Below, piece by piece: positions 9,385 to 17,367 of a DNA stretch of 46,558 nucleotides. The first letter of the stretch is position 1. Every line of letters begins with the position of its first letter. The stretch comes from Candidatus Kuenenia stuttgartensis (GTDB lineage: Bacteria > Planctomycetota > Planctomycetia > Pirellulales > UBA1268), in the NCBI GenBank assembly GCA_945883745.1, contig CAMCYH010000009.1, positions 1-46,558 on the forward strand, given 5' to 3'. The position numbers were made by a program, and so were the translations under genes. Below the pieces are notes generated by a model. It worked only from the letters and a program-made list of their open reading frames with translations, searched no databases and was not told where the DNA came from.

Positions 9385-10107
9385 ATGGCTGTTGCCACCT
9401 CGTCCGAAACGCTTCGCACGCTTCACCGGATCCACCGGCAACTGGAGGACCTGCGCGGCCGTATCGCTGCTGGTCCGCGGCTGGTGGCCGCCTCCACGAA
9501 GCAACTGGAGACCGCTGAGGCCGGCCGCATCGGCGCGCAAGGACAGGTCAAACAGGCCAAGCTGGCCGCGGATCAGAAGCAGCTGCAGCTTCGCTCTGCC
9601 GAGGCCAAGATTCTCGACCTGAAGGGTAAGCTCAACACCTGCAAGACCAATCGCGAATACCAACTGCTGACCGATCAGATCGCCGCCGACACCATGGCCA
9701 CGAACGTCCTTGAAGACGAGATCCTCGAAAGCCTCGAGAGGGTTGATTCCGTTCAGGCAGCGCTCCCGATCGCCGAGCAGGCTGTGGTAGCCGCCAAGAA
9801 GATCCTCGATGAGACGAAGGCCCGTGTCGCCGCGGAAGCTGCGGGGCTGGAGGTGGAGGTGGCTCGCGTGCAGGCGGAACTCGTGAGCACCGAGGGAGAA
9901 CTCACCGGCGATGCCCGCTCTCTCTACGACCGCTCCGTGAAGCACAAGGGTGCCGACGCCATGGCCCCGCTCGAAGGCGAAAGCTGTGGCGGCTGCTTTC
10001 AGCAGATCACCGGTAAGATGGCCTCAGACCTGTTGCTGGGCCACGTCGTGATGTGTCGCAGTTGCGGCCGTCTTCTTTACTCGCCCGAATCGCGAGCGAC
10101 GGGCTGA
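9385..10107 (+). CDS. CT398/DUF164-type coiled-coil zinc-ribbon protein
   Basis: The 240-residue protein has a long helical hairpin (about residues 8-180, rich in Ala, Glu and Lys). A C-terminal zinc ribbon follows with CxxC pairs at Cys201/Cys204 and Cys224/Cys227. This is the layout of the COG1579 family (CT398, HP0958). Helicobacter HP0958 works in flagellar assembly and RNA stability, but most members are unassigned, and position after rpoD points to a nucleic-acid or transcription role at most (inference). I chose the ATG at 9385 because the helical hairpin starts there; the upstream in-frame extension is not helical. Confidence 0.8.
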   Translation: MAVATSSETLRTLHRIHRQLEDLRGRIAAGPRLVAASTKQLETAEAGRIGAQGQVKQAKLAADQKQLQLRSAEAKILDLKGKLNTCKTNREYQLLTDQIAADTMATNVLEDEILESLERVDSVQAALPIAEQAVVAAKKILDETKARVAAEAAGLEVEVARVQAELVSTEGELTGDARSLYDRSVKHKGADAMAPLEGESCGGCFQQITGKMASDLLLGHVVMCRSCGRLLYSPESRATG

Positions 10108-10194
10108 TCCGTCGCCCCGCACCGAGGCCGAGAATTTCGCTCGGAACATAGTCAAGCCCCTGCCTTTCATGCCTCTGGATTGGAGACCCAGTCG

Positions 10195-10671
10195 ATGTCA
10201 GACCGCATTCCGATGACCCGCGCCGGCTACGACAAGCTCAAGGCGGAAGTCGATGAACTCGAGACCGTGGAGATGCCCAAGATCACGCAGCGGCTGGCCG
10301 CTGCCCGTGCCGAGGGAGACCTCAGCGAAAACGCCGAGTATCACGGCGCCCGCGAAAGCCAGGGGATGCTGCAGGCGAAGATCAACATGATTCGTGACAA
10401 ACTCGCCCGCGCCGTGATCGTGGAGCGGCCCAAGGAGGCGGGCGACGAGGTCGTCTTCGGCGCAACGGTCGTGGTGCAGGACCTCGAGTTCGGCGACAAC
10501 GAAGAGTTTGTGCTCGTCGGGGCCGGCGAGGAGGACTACGACGCCGGTAAAATCAACGTGGCGAGCCCGCTTGCCCAGGGGCTGCTCGGCCGGAAGGTGG
10601 GCGAAAAGGTGTCGATCGATGTGCCAGCCGGCACGATGAAATTCAAAATTCTCGAGGTGCGATTCGACTGA
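10195..10671 (+). CDS. greA: Transcription elongation factor GreA
   Basis: GreA rescues backtracked RNA polymerase by stimulating transcript cleavage. The 158 residues match the family length. The N-terminal coiled coil carries the acidic tip [15 protein letters not shown] (about residues 39-54), and a C-terminal FKBP-like domain ends in [10 protein letters not shown]. Start 10195 has GGAG nine bases upstream and gives the standard [16 protein letters not shown]-terminus. It is on the same strand as the preceding zinc-ribbon gene. A stem-loop repeat at 10714-10738 follows and may terminate transcription. Confidence 0.96.
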   Translation: MSDRIPMTRAGYDKLKAEVDELETVEMPKITQRLAAARAEGDLSENAEYHGARESQGMLQAKINMIRDKLARAVIVERPKEAGDEVVFGATVVVQDLEFGDNEEFVLVGAGEEDYDAGKINVASPLAQGLLGRKVGEKVSIDVPAGTMKFKILEVRFD

Positions 10672-10713
10672 CAGCCTGGCGGCCGTAACGGAAGCGACGC
10701 CGATCCCAGTTCT

Positions 10714-10738
10714 GCCCGCCGGCTTGCGCCTGGCGGCT
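10714..10738. repeat. 25-bp REP-like stem-loop repeat, copy 1
   Basis: These 25 bases are identical to copies at 43110-43134 and 43219-43243, more than 32 kb away, and are preceded at 10695 by the same CGACGCCGAT box seen near the other copies. The element can fold into an imperfect hairpin. Here it lies between the ends of convergent greA and the esterase gene. Confidence 0.75.
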
Positions 10739-10754
10739 TTATGTGGCACCGGCC

Positions 10755-11645
10755 TTACTGCTTACCCATGAAGCCGTGCAGTCGGAGCCAGTCGCGCAGG
10801 CGGTCAGGCCACGTCGAGAGCACCGGGTCATCCTTCGCCAGCCCGACGCCATGACGCCCTTGTTCGTAGACGTGCAGTTCCACCGGCACTTTGTGCCGGC
10901 GACAGGCGAGGTAAAACGCCACCGCATTCTCGGCCGGCACGCCGGCGTCTGCATCGGTCTGAAAGATGAACGTCGGTGGCGTGTTTGCGGTCACACGCGT
11001 ATCGGTGCTCAGTCGCTCGGCGAGGGCGTCATCACCATCGGGCCCGAGCAGATTTTTCCGCGAGCCGCGGTGCGTGGCCGCTGAATTCAGCGATATCACG
11101 GGATATCCCAGCACCGCCAGAGCGGGGCGGGCGGATACCTTGTCGATCGCATCATCGGTGTGTCCAGACGGCCGCTCTTCAAAGAGCGTCGCCGCCATCG
11201 ACGCCAGATGCCCACCGGCTGAAAAGCCCCAGATCCCGATTCGCTCGGGGTCGACGCCATAGGCCACAGCGTTGGCCCGGGCCAGCCGCAGCGCCCGCTG
11301 CACGTCGAGTACCTGCGTGGGGTAGTGGTAGCCCTTGCTGCCAAGACGGTAGTGGAGCACGAAGGCGGTGATGCCCCGGTCGTTGCACCACTCAGCCACT
11401 TGCTTGCCTTCATGATCGACCGCCAGCCCGCCGTAACCGCCGCCGGGGCAGACGACAAACGCGGCTCCGGAGGCCGTTGCCGTGTCGGCCTGCCAGACCT
11501 CCACGAAAGGCTGATCACTGTCGGCATTTCCTCGCGCTCCCGGCGCTCCCTCGGGCCACAGCCGCACCTTCACCGGTTCGGCAGCCTCCGCGGCCATCAC
11601 CACAGCCACGCATCCCAGCCACACCCCCACCAGAGCCGTCTTCAT
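10755..11645 (-). CDS. Secreted alpha/beta-hydrolase (acetyl-xylan-esterase-like)
   Basis: The 296-residue protein has a signal peptide (hydrophobic VGVWLGCVAVVMAAEAAE). An alpha/beta-hydrolase fold follows, with the oxyanion motif CPGGGYGG at about 66-73, nucleophile Ser142 in GFSAGG, an acidic residue in TDADAGVP and a C-terminal His in GRHGVG. It resembles carbohydrate-esterase and lipase-like COG0657 enzymes that deacetylate plant polysaccharides; the substrate is inferred. It is exported, probably to the periplasm. It lies 21 bases downstream of the YggS gene on the same strand and is likely co-transcribed with it. Confidence 0.85.
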   Translation of the reverse strand: MKTALVGVWLGCVAVVMAAEAAEPVKVRLWPEGAPGARGNADSDQPFVEVWQADTATASGAAFVVCPGGGYGGLAVDHEGKQVAEWCNDRGITAFVLHYRLGSKGYHYPTQVLDVQRALRLARANAVAYGVDPERIGIWGFSAGGHLASMAATLFEERPSGHTDDAIDKVSARPALAVLGYPVISLNSAATHRGSRKNLLGPDGDDALAERLSTDTRVTANTPPTFIFQTDADAGVPAENAVAFYLACRRHKVPVELHVYEQGRHGVGLAKDDPVLSTWPDRLRDWLRLHGFMGKQ

Positions 11646-11666
11646 CGTTTTCTCCCGCTTCGAGGA

Positions 11667-12359
11667 TTACTGAAACAACGCCGATCCGATGCGTACCATT
11701 GTCGCCCCTTCGAGAATCGCCTCGACATAGTCGCCGCTCATCCCCATGGAGAGTTCCGTCAGCGTATCGGCTGACCATTCGCTCTGCAGGCGGTCACGAA
11801 GCTCGCGCAATGCAGCAAACTGCCGACGGGCCTGCCCGGACGCATCGTCCCCCTCCGGAACACTCGCCATTCCCATGAGCCCTCGGATCCGCACGTGGGG
11901 GTGCGCGTTCGCGGCCGCGACGAGTTCTCTGGCTTCCGCCTCGCTGGCCCCGGTGCGGCTGGCATCGGCAGCGAGATTGACTTCCACAAGGGCCTCGCAC
12001 ACGCATCCCCGCCGCGCCGCCTCCTCGTCGATCGCGGCCAGCAGCCGCTGGCTGTCGAGCGTATGAATGAGATCGACCATCTCGATCGTCCGGCGGACCT
12101 TGTTCCGCTGGAGATGGCCAATCAGATGCCACCGCGGCGCCGGCACCGTGCCGGAAAGCGCCATCGCCTTTCGGCACAGTTCCTGCGGCCGACTCTCGCC
12201 CAGATCAAGGCATCCCGCAGCGAGCACTTCGCGGGCCGCATCGACATCGCCGTACTTGGTGACCCCGATGACCCTCACATCCGAAGCACGTCGGCCGGCC
12301 TGCCGGCAGGCCTCCGCCGCCCGCTCTCGAATCTCTGCCAGCCGTTCGGCAACTGCCAT
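11667..12359 (-). CDS. YggS/PLPBP-family pyridoxal-phosphate homeostasis protein
   Basis: YggS-type proteins bind PLP and keep its level balanced. This 230-residue protein shows the PLP lysine at position 35 (VIGVTKY), the GESRPQEL motif, WHLIGHLQRNK and the C-terminal phosphate-binding SMGMSGDYVEAI with RIGSALF. It is cytoplasmic with a TIM-barrel fold. The ATG at 12359 shares one base with the TGA of the upstream unknown gene (a GTG at 12362 would give a four-base overlap), so translation is coupled. In many bacteria yggS neighbours proC or sepF, but here it follows a protein I do not recognise. Confidence 0.93.
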   Translation of the reverse strand: MAVAERLAEIRERAAEACRQAGRRASDVRVIGVTKYGDVDAAREVLAAGCLDLGESRPQELCRKAMALSGTVPAPRWHLIGHLQRNKVRRTIEMVDLIHTLDSQRLLAAIDEEAARRGCVCEALVEVNLAADASRTGASEAEARELVAAANAHPHVRIRGLMGMASVPEGDDASGQARRQFAALRELRDRLQSEWSADTLTELSMGMSGDYVEAILEGATMVRIGSALFQ

Positions 12360-14173
12360 CACTCGATCTCGATGGCCCGTTGTACCGTGCCGTCGGGCGT
12401 GATCCGCCCGAGCAGAAACTCACAGGCCACATTGCAGCCCAACAGCGTGCGGTTGCGAGGCGCGTCGAGCGAACGATAGAGCAGCCACTGATCGAGCCCG
12501 ACCTGCACGCGGTGGCCGGCAGCCATGCTCGGCGGCAGGTTGATGCGGGTGTCGGCAACGGTGAGTTGCCGCCACGTCACCTGCTCTCCGAGCCGACGCG
12601 AATCACAGTCGAGCCACACCGGCGCGAAGAGCCGCCCACGACCCTGCTGCTCGACGGTGAGCCCCTCCGGTGTCAGCGCAAACTCCCCGCGTCCGCCGGT
12701 CCGCCACTCAGGCAGCCCCAGCGGCAGGGCAAGACACCGCATCGCTGTGTCGTAAAGATAGATCTCACGCGTTTCGTCGGCCGGTTCGATCTCGAGGCCG
12801 TTGGCGACCGGGAGCGAGGCCGAACACCGCAGATCGCCAGCCGGTGGCCGTCCGTCCCGACGGGTGACGGCGTCTGCCAGGAGCACCACGCGGTCGATCG
12901 TCAGCAGCGTCACCGAACGCTCGAACTGTAGCCCACCGGCCAGCGGCGCCTTGATCTCGAAGAAGACGGCGCCCTGCTTCGTCTCGAGGCAGTTGGTTTC
13001 CCAGGGTCCCTCGGCCGGCAACGACTCGCCGTCACACGTCACGTCCCACCGCCACTCGCCGTCAAGGAGCAGCCGATCACCGATGGCCAACTCCAGACGG
13101 GGGATCGCATTTCGATACTCCACCAGCACCCGGAGGCTGTCGGCAGCCCAGCCGGAACGCAGGATCGCCACGGCGACGTCCTGGTCGTCCTGATCACAGG
13201 CGAGCAGCCCCTTGGCAGACCCGTTGCGGGTCGTGCCCGTCACGACAACGCGGGCCGTACGCTGGACCCGGCGCCGCTCCGTGCAGCGAGTCGCCGCCTC
13301 CAGCAGCGGCTTCGTGAGCGGCAGCGGCAGCCGCCCCACTCCGACGAGCATCCTGCCGCGTCCGCCGAGCAGTCGCAGCCCCGTGGCGAGGCAGTTGGTG
13401 AAGCGTCGCTCGGTGCCGCGATCCCACGGCAGGCCTCCGGTATCGAGGCCAAGTTGGCGGCACCGCGCCCAGCGGCAGATTCTGTTGATCATCGCCGCCG
13501 AGCCGCTCAAGCCCAACGAGCCTTCGTCAGAAACGAGTCGCCCGATCTCTTCCTCGAGAGCGGACGTCGCCACCGCCTCGGTGAGTCGGCAGGCCTCGAT
13601 GTCGCAAAACAGGCGAGCCAGCGTGAGTACGAATGCGGCCGGCGCTGTGTCGCGGTCCGCCAGCGCCGTCGCGGCTCCTGAAGCCCGACGCACGGCCTGC
13701 TCAAGGAGGCCGCCGGCCGATCCACCCGCCCGTCGCGAACGAGCCAACCAGGCGAGTCCCCACACTGCCGCTTCCCGCAACAACCACTGGTCGCGAACGG
13801 CCGTTGCCTGGTCAGACTCTTCGAGGCACTCACCAATTGCTGTTTCCACGAAGGACAGGTCCCGCACGTTTTTGGGCCGAGCAGCAACGAGCCGCGCCAA
13901 CGAACGCAGCTGCCGACGTGTCTGCAGCAACTCACACCGTTCTGCGAGTTCACGAATCCGCTCGGAGGCCGCTCTGCCCTTCACGGCCGGCGGTGGCGGC
14001 TCCCGGCGGGCGGTGCGGCCAACGGGTACCGACTCCGCCGACGAGGACTCGACGGGGGGCGGCGCATTTTCGTGGCCATCGTCTGCCCCGCCGTCAGCCT
14101 CCCTCTTTCGCTCCTTGGTCTCGCGGCCCTTGGTCTTTCGGCTCTTTCCAATCGAGTCCTTCGTGGCAGTCAT
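12359..14173 (-). CDS. Large uncharacterised protein (605 aa)
   Basis: I do not recognise this protein. The first 75 or so residues are very basic and then Pro/Ser-rich (KSRKTKGRETKERKREADGG), probably disordered. Residues about 75-330 look alpha-helical and Ala/Leu/Arg-rich. From about 340 on the sequence is beta-rich, with many tryptophans, and includes VLVEYRNAIPRLELAIGDRLL and FAPVWLDCDSRRLGEQVTWRQLTVAD. This resembles the beta-sandwich half of heparinase II/III-like proteins, but no catalytic motif was found. No signal peptide or membrane segment is seen. ATG 14173 is preferred because translation upstream of it is uneven and overlaps the divergent gene. It is translationally coupled to the YggS gene. 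Confidence 0.7.
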   Translation of the reverse strand: MTATKDSIGKSRKTKGRETKERKREADGGADDGHENAPPPVESSSAESVPVGRTARREPPPPAVKGRAASERIRELAERCELLQTRRQLRSLARLVAARPKNVRDLSFVETAIGECLEESDQATAVRDQWLLREAAVWGLAWLARSRRAGGSAGGLLEQAVRRASGAATALADRDTAPAAFVLTLARLFCDIEACRLTEAVATSALEEEIGRLVSDEGSLGLSGSAAMINRICRWARCRQLGLDTGGLPWDRGTERRFTNCLATGLRLLGGRGRMLVGVGRLPLPLTKPLLEAATRCTERRRVQRTARVVVTGTTRNGSAKGLLACDQDDQDVAVAILRSGWAADSLRVLVEYRNAIPRLELAIGDRLLLDGEWRWDVTCDGESLPAEGPWETNCLETKQGAVFFEIKAPLAGGLQFERSVTLLTIDRVVLLADAVTRRDGRPPAGDLRCSASLPVANGLEIEPADETREIYLYDTAMRCLALPLGLPEWRTGGRGEFALTPEGLTVEQQGRGRLFAPVWLDCDSRRLGEQVTWRQLTVADTRINLPPSMAAGHRVQVGLDQWLLYRSLDAPRNRTLLGCNVACEFLLGRITPDGTVQRAIEIE

Positions 14174-14337
14174 GCGTGGGTTCCATGCTAGGCAACCGGT
14201 CCAGGCTGGCAGGCGTGCCACAGGCGGCCGGAGGCGTATGATCGTGGAGCGGGATCGTCCTTGTCGCGGTATCGTACCGAAGTGGTGAATCCCGTTCCAC
14301 GACCGGTCTTCACCGCCGCCGTCTCGAGGGCTCCACG

Positions 14338-15066
14338 ATGATGTTTCTGCCTCATAGATTCCAAGTCCGGAAGATCGCCCCGATATCGGGTCGGTGGCTC
14401 GTCGCAGCCGTTCTGACGCTGGCCGGGATAGGCTCGGCTGCAGGTGGGGAGAAGCCGCCGGCACCAGATCGCCATCCCGAACTCAAGCGTCTCTCGCCGA
14501 CCGATGAGGTCTGGATCGACCCGGCCACCAGGCAGGTCGTCGTCGGCGGCGCGGTCTGTCTCGACAAGGGACCGATCGAATACTTCGCGTGCCCCAAAGA
14601 CACGAAGGACTACGAGTCGCTCGTCGCGGTCAGGTCATCGGCCCGACTGGTCCACGCCGCGCTCTTGGCCATCGGCCTCCAGCCGGGTCGCCCGGTCTCC
14701 TTCGATCCCGAGTATGTCGCCGCGACCGGTGCCGTCGTCCGCGTGCAAATGCGGTGGAAGAGCCCTGCTGGCGCCTCACAGGTCGTGCCCGCACAGGAGT
14801 GGATTCGCGACACCAGGTCTGGTAACGCGATGAAGGAACAGTGGGTGTTCGCCGGCAGCAGTTTCTGGACCGACCCGGTCGACGGCAAGGAACACTACCA
14901 GGCCGACGGCGGCGATCTCATCTGCCTCTCCAACTTCCCCACGGCGCTGCTCGACCTCCCGATCCCGAGCACCCAATCCAACGAAGCCCTGCTCTTCGAA
15001 GCCTTTGAAGGACGCGTGCCCCCCGTCGGCACCGAGGTGGAGATCCTCTTGTCGAAGAGCGAATGA
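14338..15066 (+). CDS. Exported YdjY-domain protein
   Basis: This 242-residue protein has a signal sequence (GRWLVAAVLTLAGIGSAAGG, cleavage near residue 36). The mature region begins RLSPTDEVWIDPATRQVVVGGAVCLDKGPIEYFACP and resembles YdjY-domain proteins, which are frequent in planctomycetes and of unknown function. Two cysteines (VCLDKG and FACPKD) are conserved-looking, and a third lies in LICLSNF. GAGGG lies seven bases before the ATG. It is divergent from the 605-residue unknown gene and convergent with hemQ, with only six bases between the stop codons. Confidence 0.75.
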   Translation: MMFLPHRFQVRKIAPISGRWLVAAVLTLAGIGSAAGGEKPPAPDRHPELKRLSPTDEVWIDPATRQVVVGGAVCLDKGPIEYFACPKDTKDYESLVAVRSSARLVHAALLAIGLQPGRPVSFDPEYVAATGAVVRVQMRWKSPAGASQVVPAQEWIRDTRSGNAMKEQWVFAGSSFWTDPVDGKEHYQADGGDLICLSNFPTALLDLPIPSTQSNEALLFEAFEGRVPPVGTEVEILLSKSE

Positions 15067-15072
15067 CCGCCT

Positions 15073-15942
15073 TCACGTTAACCGGCAATGCGCCAGAATC
15101 TCGGCCGGGGTGGCGATGTAGCCGGTGTAGAACGGTCCAAACTCGGCGTAGCGGGCGCTCGCCTCGTCAAACCGCATCGTGTACACGATCTCCTTGAGGA
15201 AGTCAGGCCGCTTCGCCCAGAGCGTCACGCCCCACTCCCAGTCGTCGAGCCCGACGCTCACCGTGATGAGTTGCGACACCCGGCCACCAAACGACATCCC
15301 GGTGCGGCCATGCTCGGCCATCAGCCGGCTCCGCTCGGCAAAGGGCAGCGCAAACCAGTTCTCGCCGACCTTCCGCTTCTTGTTCATCGGATAGAAGCAG
15401 GCGTTGGGCCAGGGCGGAAAGTCGGGCTCCAGCCGGGCCCGCCGCATGGAGTCTTCACGGGAGGCGTAGCCTTGCACCTTCGCCTTGTAGGCTGCGCTGT
15501 CGGGTGATTCACCCTCCTCGATCAGCCGCTGGCCATACTGCTCCACCGTGGGAACGTATTCACTCACCTCCGTCAGGCTCACGAACGAGTACGTCGGCAC
15601 AATCGCGCCGCCGAGGCGGCCTGACATGATCCGCTGATGCACCGTGTCGACACGATGAGGTGAGGGGTCGACGGCCATGATGCCGAAGTCGGCCTTGTGC
15701 CCCGGCACGATCCAACACTGCATGCGGCGGGGCCGCTCTCCCGAGCCGGCATCTCCGTGCGGGTCGAGGGCCGCCACGAACTCGCGAATCCCGGCATCTC
15801 GCCCGGAGGTTGTCATGGCAGCCAGCGCCGCATGGTCGAACCGGTAAAAAGAATGCGTGACATGCCAGCCCAGTGCCGGCTCGACAGAGGCTTCGATGGC
15901 GACAGCGGCGGGGTCAGAACCGGGGGCGGCAGGACGCGACAT
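15073..15942 (-). CDS. hemQ: Coproheme decarboxylase HemQ (chlorite-dismutase family)
   Basis: HemQ (ChdC) performs the last step of the coproporphyrin-dependent heme pathway, turning coproheme into heme b. The 289-residue protein has the family core: YPMNKKRKVGENWFALPF, then the proximal-His region LMAEHGRTGMSFGGRVSQLIT and the signature SVGLDDWEWGVTLWAK. The N-terminal half is the structural ferredoxin-like repeat. An in-frame ATG three codons upstream (15951) is equally possible. Its presence implies the Gram-positive-type heme route, also found in planctomycetes. No other heme gene is nearby, so it appears to be transcribed alone. Confidence 0.92.
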   Translation of the reverse strand: MSRPAAPGSDPAAVAIEASVEPALGWHVTHSFYRFDHAALAAMTTSGRDAGIREFVAALDPHGDAGSGERPRRMQCWIVPGHKADFGIMAVDPSPHRVDTVHQRIMSGRLGGAIVPTYSFVSLTEVSEYVPTVEQYGQRLIEEGESPDSAAYKAKVQGYASREDSMRRARLEPDFPPWPNACFYPMNKKRKVGENWFALPFAERSRLMAEHGRTGMSFGGRVSQLITVSVGLDDWEWGVTLWAKRPDFLKEIVYTMRFDEASARYAEFGPFYTGYIATPAEILAHCRLT

Positions 15943-16168
15943 GATGAGCACCGTGTGAGGGGCGGACGGGACACCGAGGCACGCAACTCGGATAAACCAC
16001 GAGTTTTAGTCTACGCTGCCGGCTTCTGGCCGCACAGCAGCCGCCACGACTGTCCGTCGCACAGGCCTGCGCGATAAGATGCGGCGGTCGTGAGCCACCG
16101 CGGCTCTGTCAACAACTCGCACCGCACGTGTTTTCAAGACACACCACATTTGGTGGGGAGGAACGATC

Positions 16169-16441
16169 ATGGGGCAGGTTATCGTCGATCCGGCCGAACT
16201 CCGGCGGTTTGCCGCCCGGCTGCGGCATTTCAGCGAAGAGGTCATGGAGCAGATGCAGATGGTGCAGCGTCAGCTGGCCGCGCTGGGAGCCACCTGGCGA
16301 GACAGCGAGCAGCAGAAATTTGCCGAGGAATTTGAGCAGCAACTGACGACGTTTGGCCGGTTCGTCGAGGCAACGGGCGAGTACGTGCCCTATCTGATCC
16401 GCAAGGCGGAACGCGTCGAAGAATACCAACAGCAGCGGTAG
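16169..16441 (+). CDS. WXG100-like small secreted-protein candidate
   Basis: WXG100 proteins are about 100-residue helical hairpins exported by type VII systems. This 90-residue protein has two long helices with the turn at Trp43 (ATWRDSEQQKF), so the family WxG is WRD here. The conserved Phe follows in KFAEEF. There is no signal peptide, cysteine or membrane segment. A strong GGAGG lies seven bases before the ATG, as expected for a highly made protein. It is the first gene of a four-gene block ending in a giant FtsK/SpoIIIE ATPase, which is the strongest argument for the call. The C-terminal VEEYQQQR lacks the mycobacterial YxxxD/E secretion signal in exact form. Confidence 0.75.
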   Translation: MGQVIVDPAELRRFAARLRHFSEEVMEQMQMVQRQLAALGATWRDSEQQKFAEEFEQQLTTFGRFVEATGEYVPYLIRKAERVEEYQQQR

Positions 16442-16466
16442 TGACCCGCTCTGCGGAGGCGACACC

Positions 16467-17081
16467 ATGTCCACCCAGGCCGACATTAAATCGACCGACA
16501 CGCTCGTCTTTGTGAAGACCGCGCTGGCTGCCTTCGCGCACGAGACCGGCCAGGCCCTGTCGGAAATCGAGATTCAATCACAACGAGCGGTTGACTGGGT
16601 GACGGTTGACCAGGCCGCCTATTGGAAGGCGGAGGTGCGTCGGGCGGCGGATCAGGTCAACAAGGCCATCAAGGATCTCGAGCATTGCCGTGCCTTCAAG
16701 AAGGTCGGTGACAACCAGCCATCCTGCATCGAGGAAAAAAAGGCGCTCGAGAAGGCCCGGCGGCGGCTGGAATACACAGAGCAGAAGGCGGAGCTCGTGC
16801 GTCGCTGGACGCCGGTGCTGCAGCAGCAGTTCCGTGAGGCCTGCGTGCGTCTCGTGCGGTTTCGCGAAGTGATCGATCTCGATTGTCCCAAGGCGATGGC
16901 CCGGCTCGATCAGATGCTCCGGGCCCTCGACGCCTACGCCACGACGACAGGTCCGGGGGCTGTCGCTGTCGCAGACAACCTCGCCAACGGCCCTTCCATG
17001 ACCCGTGCGACCGAAGACTCCGCTTCATCGCCTGCGCCGTCCCCCCAGGCAGCGCCCGTCTCAACACCGGAAGGAGCCTGA
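16467..17081 (+). CDS. Helical coiled-coil protein of the WXG100/FtsK locus
   Basis: I do not recognise this 204-residue protein beyond its setting. Residues about 10-155 look entirely helical and charged, with aromatic positions in DWVTVDQAAYWKAEVRRA and LVRRWTPVLQQQF and two cysteines (EHCRAF, PSCIEE). The last 45 residues are Ser/Pro/Ala/Thr-rich and disordered. There is no signal peptide. GGAGG lies seven bases before the ATG, and the gene lies 25 bases after the WXG100-like gene and three bases before the next one. A role as secreted partner, chaperone or structural subunit of the type VII-like apparatus is inferred from the operon only. Confidence 0.7.
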   Translation: MSTQADIKSTDTLVFVKTALAAFAHETGQALSEIEIQSQRAVDWVTVDQAAYWKAEVRRAADQVNKAIKDLEHCRAFKKVGDNQPSCIEEKKALEKARRRLEYTEQKAELVRRWTPVLQQQFREACVRLVRFREVIDLDCPKAMARLDQMLRALDAYATTTGPGAVAVADNLANGPSMTRATEDSASSPAPSPQAAPVSTPEGA

Positions 17082-17084
17082 ACC

Positions 17085-17321
17085 GTGCATGTCGGTGACC
17101 TGTCGAGCGGCGCCTCCAAGATGGCGTTGGCGTTGAAACAGCTGCTCCTGAAGTGGGAGTTGGCCCACGAAACGTGGCACGACCACACGAGCAAAGCGTT
17201 TCATCGGGAGCACATCGAGCCCCTCACGCCCGACGTCAAGGAAACACTCGAGTCGGTCGGCCGGTTTGCCGAGGTGTTGTCGCGGGCGATCCGCGACGCC
17301 AGCGATACCGGCGGATCGTGA
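17085..17321 (+). CDS. Second WXG100-like mini-protein
   Basis: This 78-residue protein is predicted as a two-helix hairpin. Its turn region is ETWHDHTSKAFHREHI, which has a Trp-His-Asp in place of WxG and the spaced Phe of WXG100 proteins. It has no signal peptide. The start is GTG at 17085 with AAGGAG eight bases upstream; the preceding gene ends three bases before it. It could form a heterodimer with the 90-residue WXG100-like protein, as EsxA/EsxB do (inference). The alternative is a small structural subunit unrelated to WXG100. Confidence 0.6.
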   Translation: MHVGDLSSGASKMALALKQLLLKWELAHETWHDHTSKAFHREHIEPLTPDVKETLESVGRFAEVLSRAIRDASDTGGS

Positions 17322-17367
17322 CCCCAGTTCGTTCCACCGCCAGCAGCTTCCGGGAAATTTCGCCTCT

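Noticed and set aside
13212..14288. 358-codon plus-strand frame opposite the 605-residue unknown gene
   Set aside because: It is Ser/Arg/Pro-rich without structure, while the minus-strand frame is coupled to the YggS gene and has domain-like composition.
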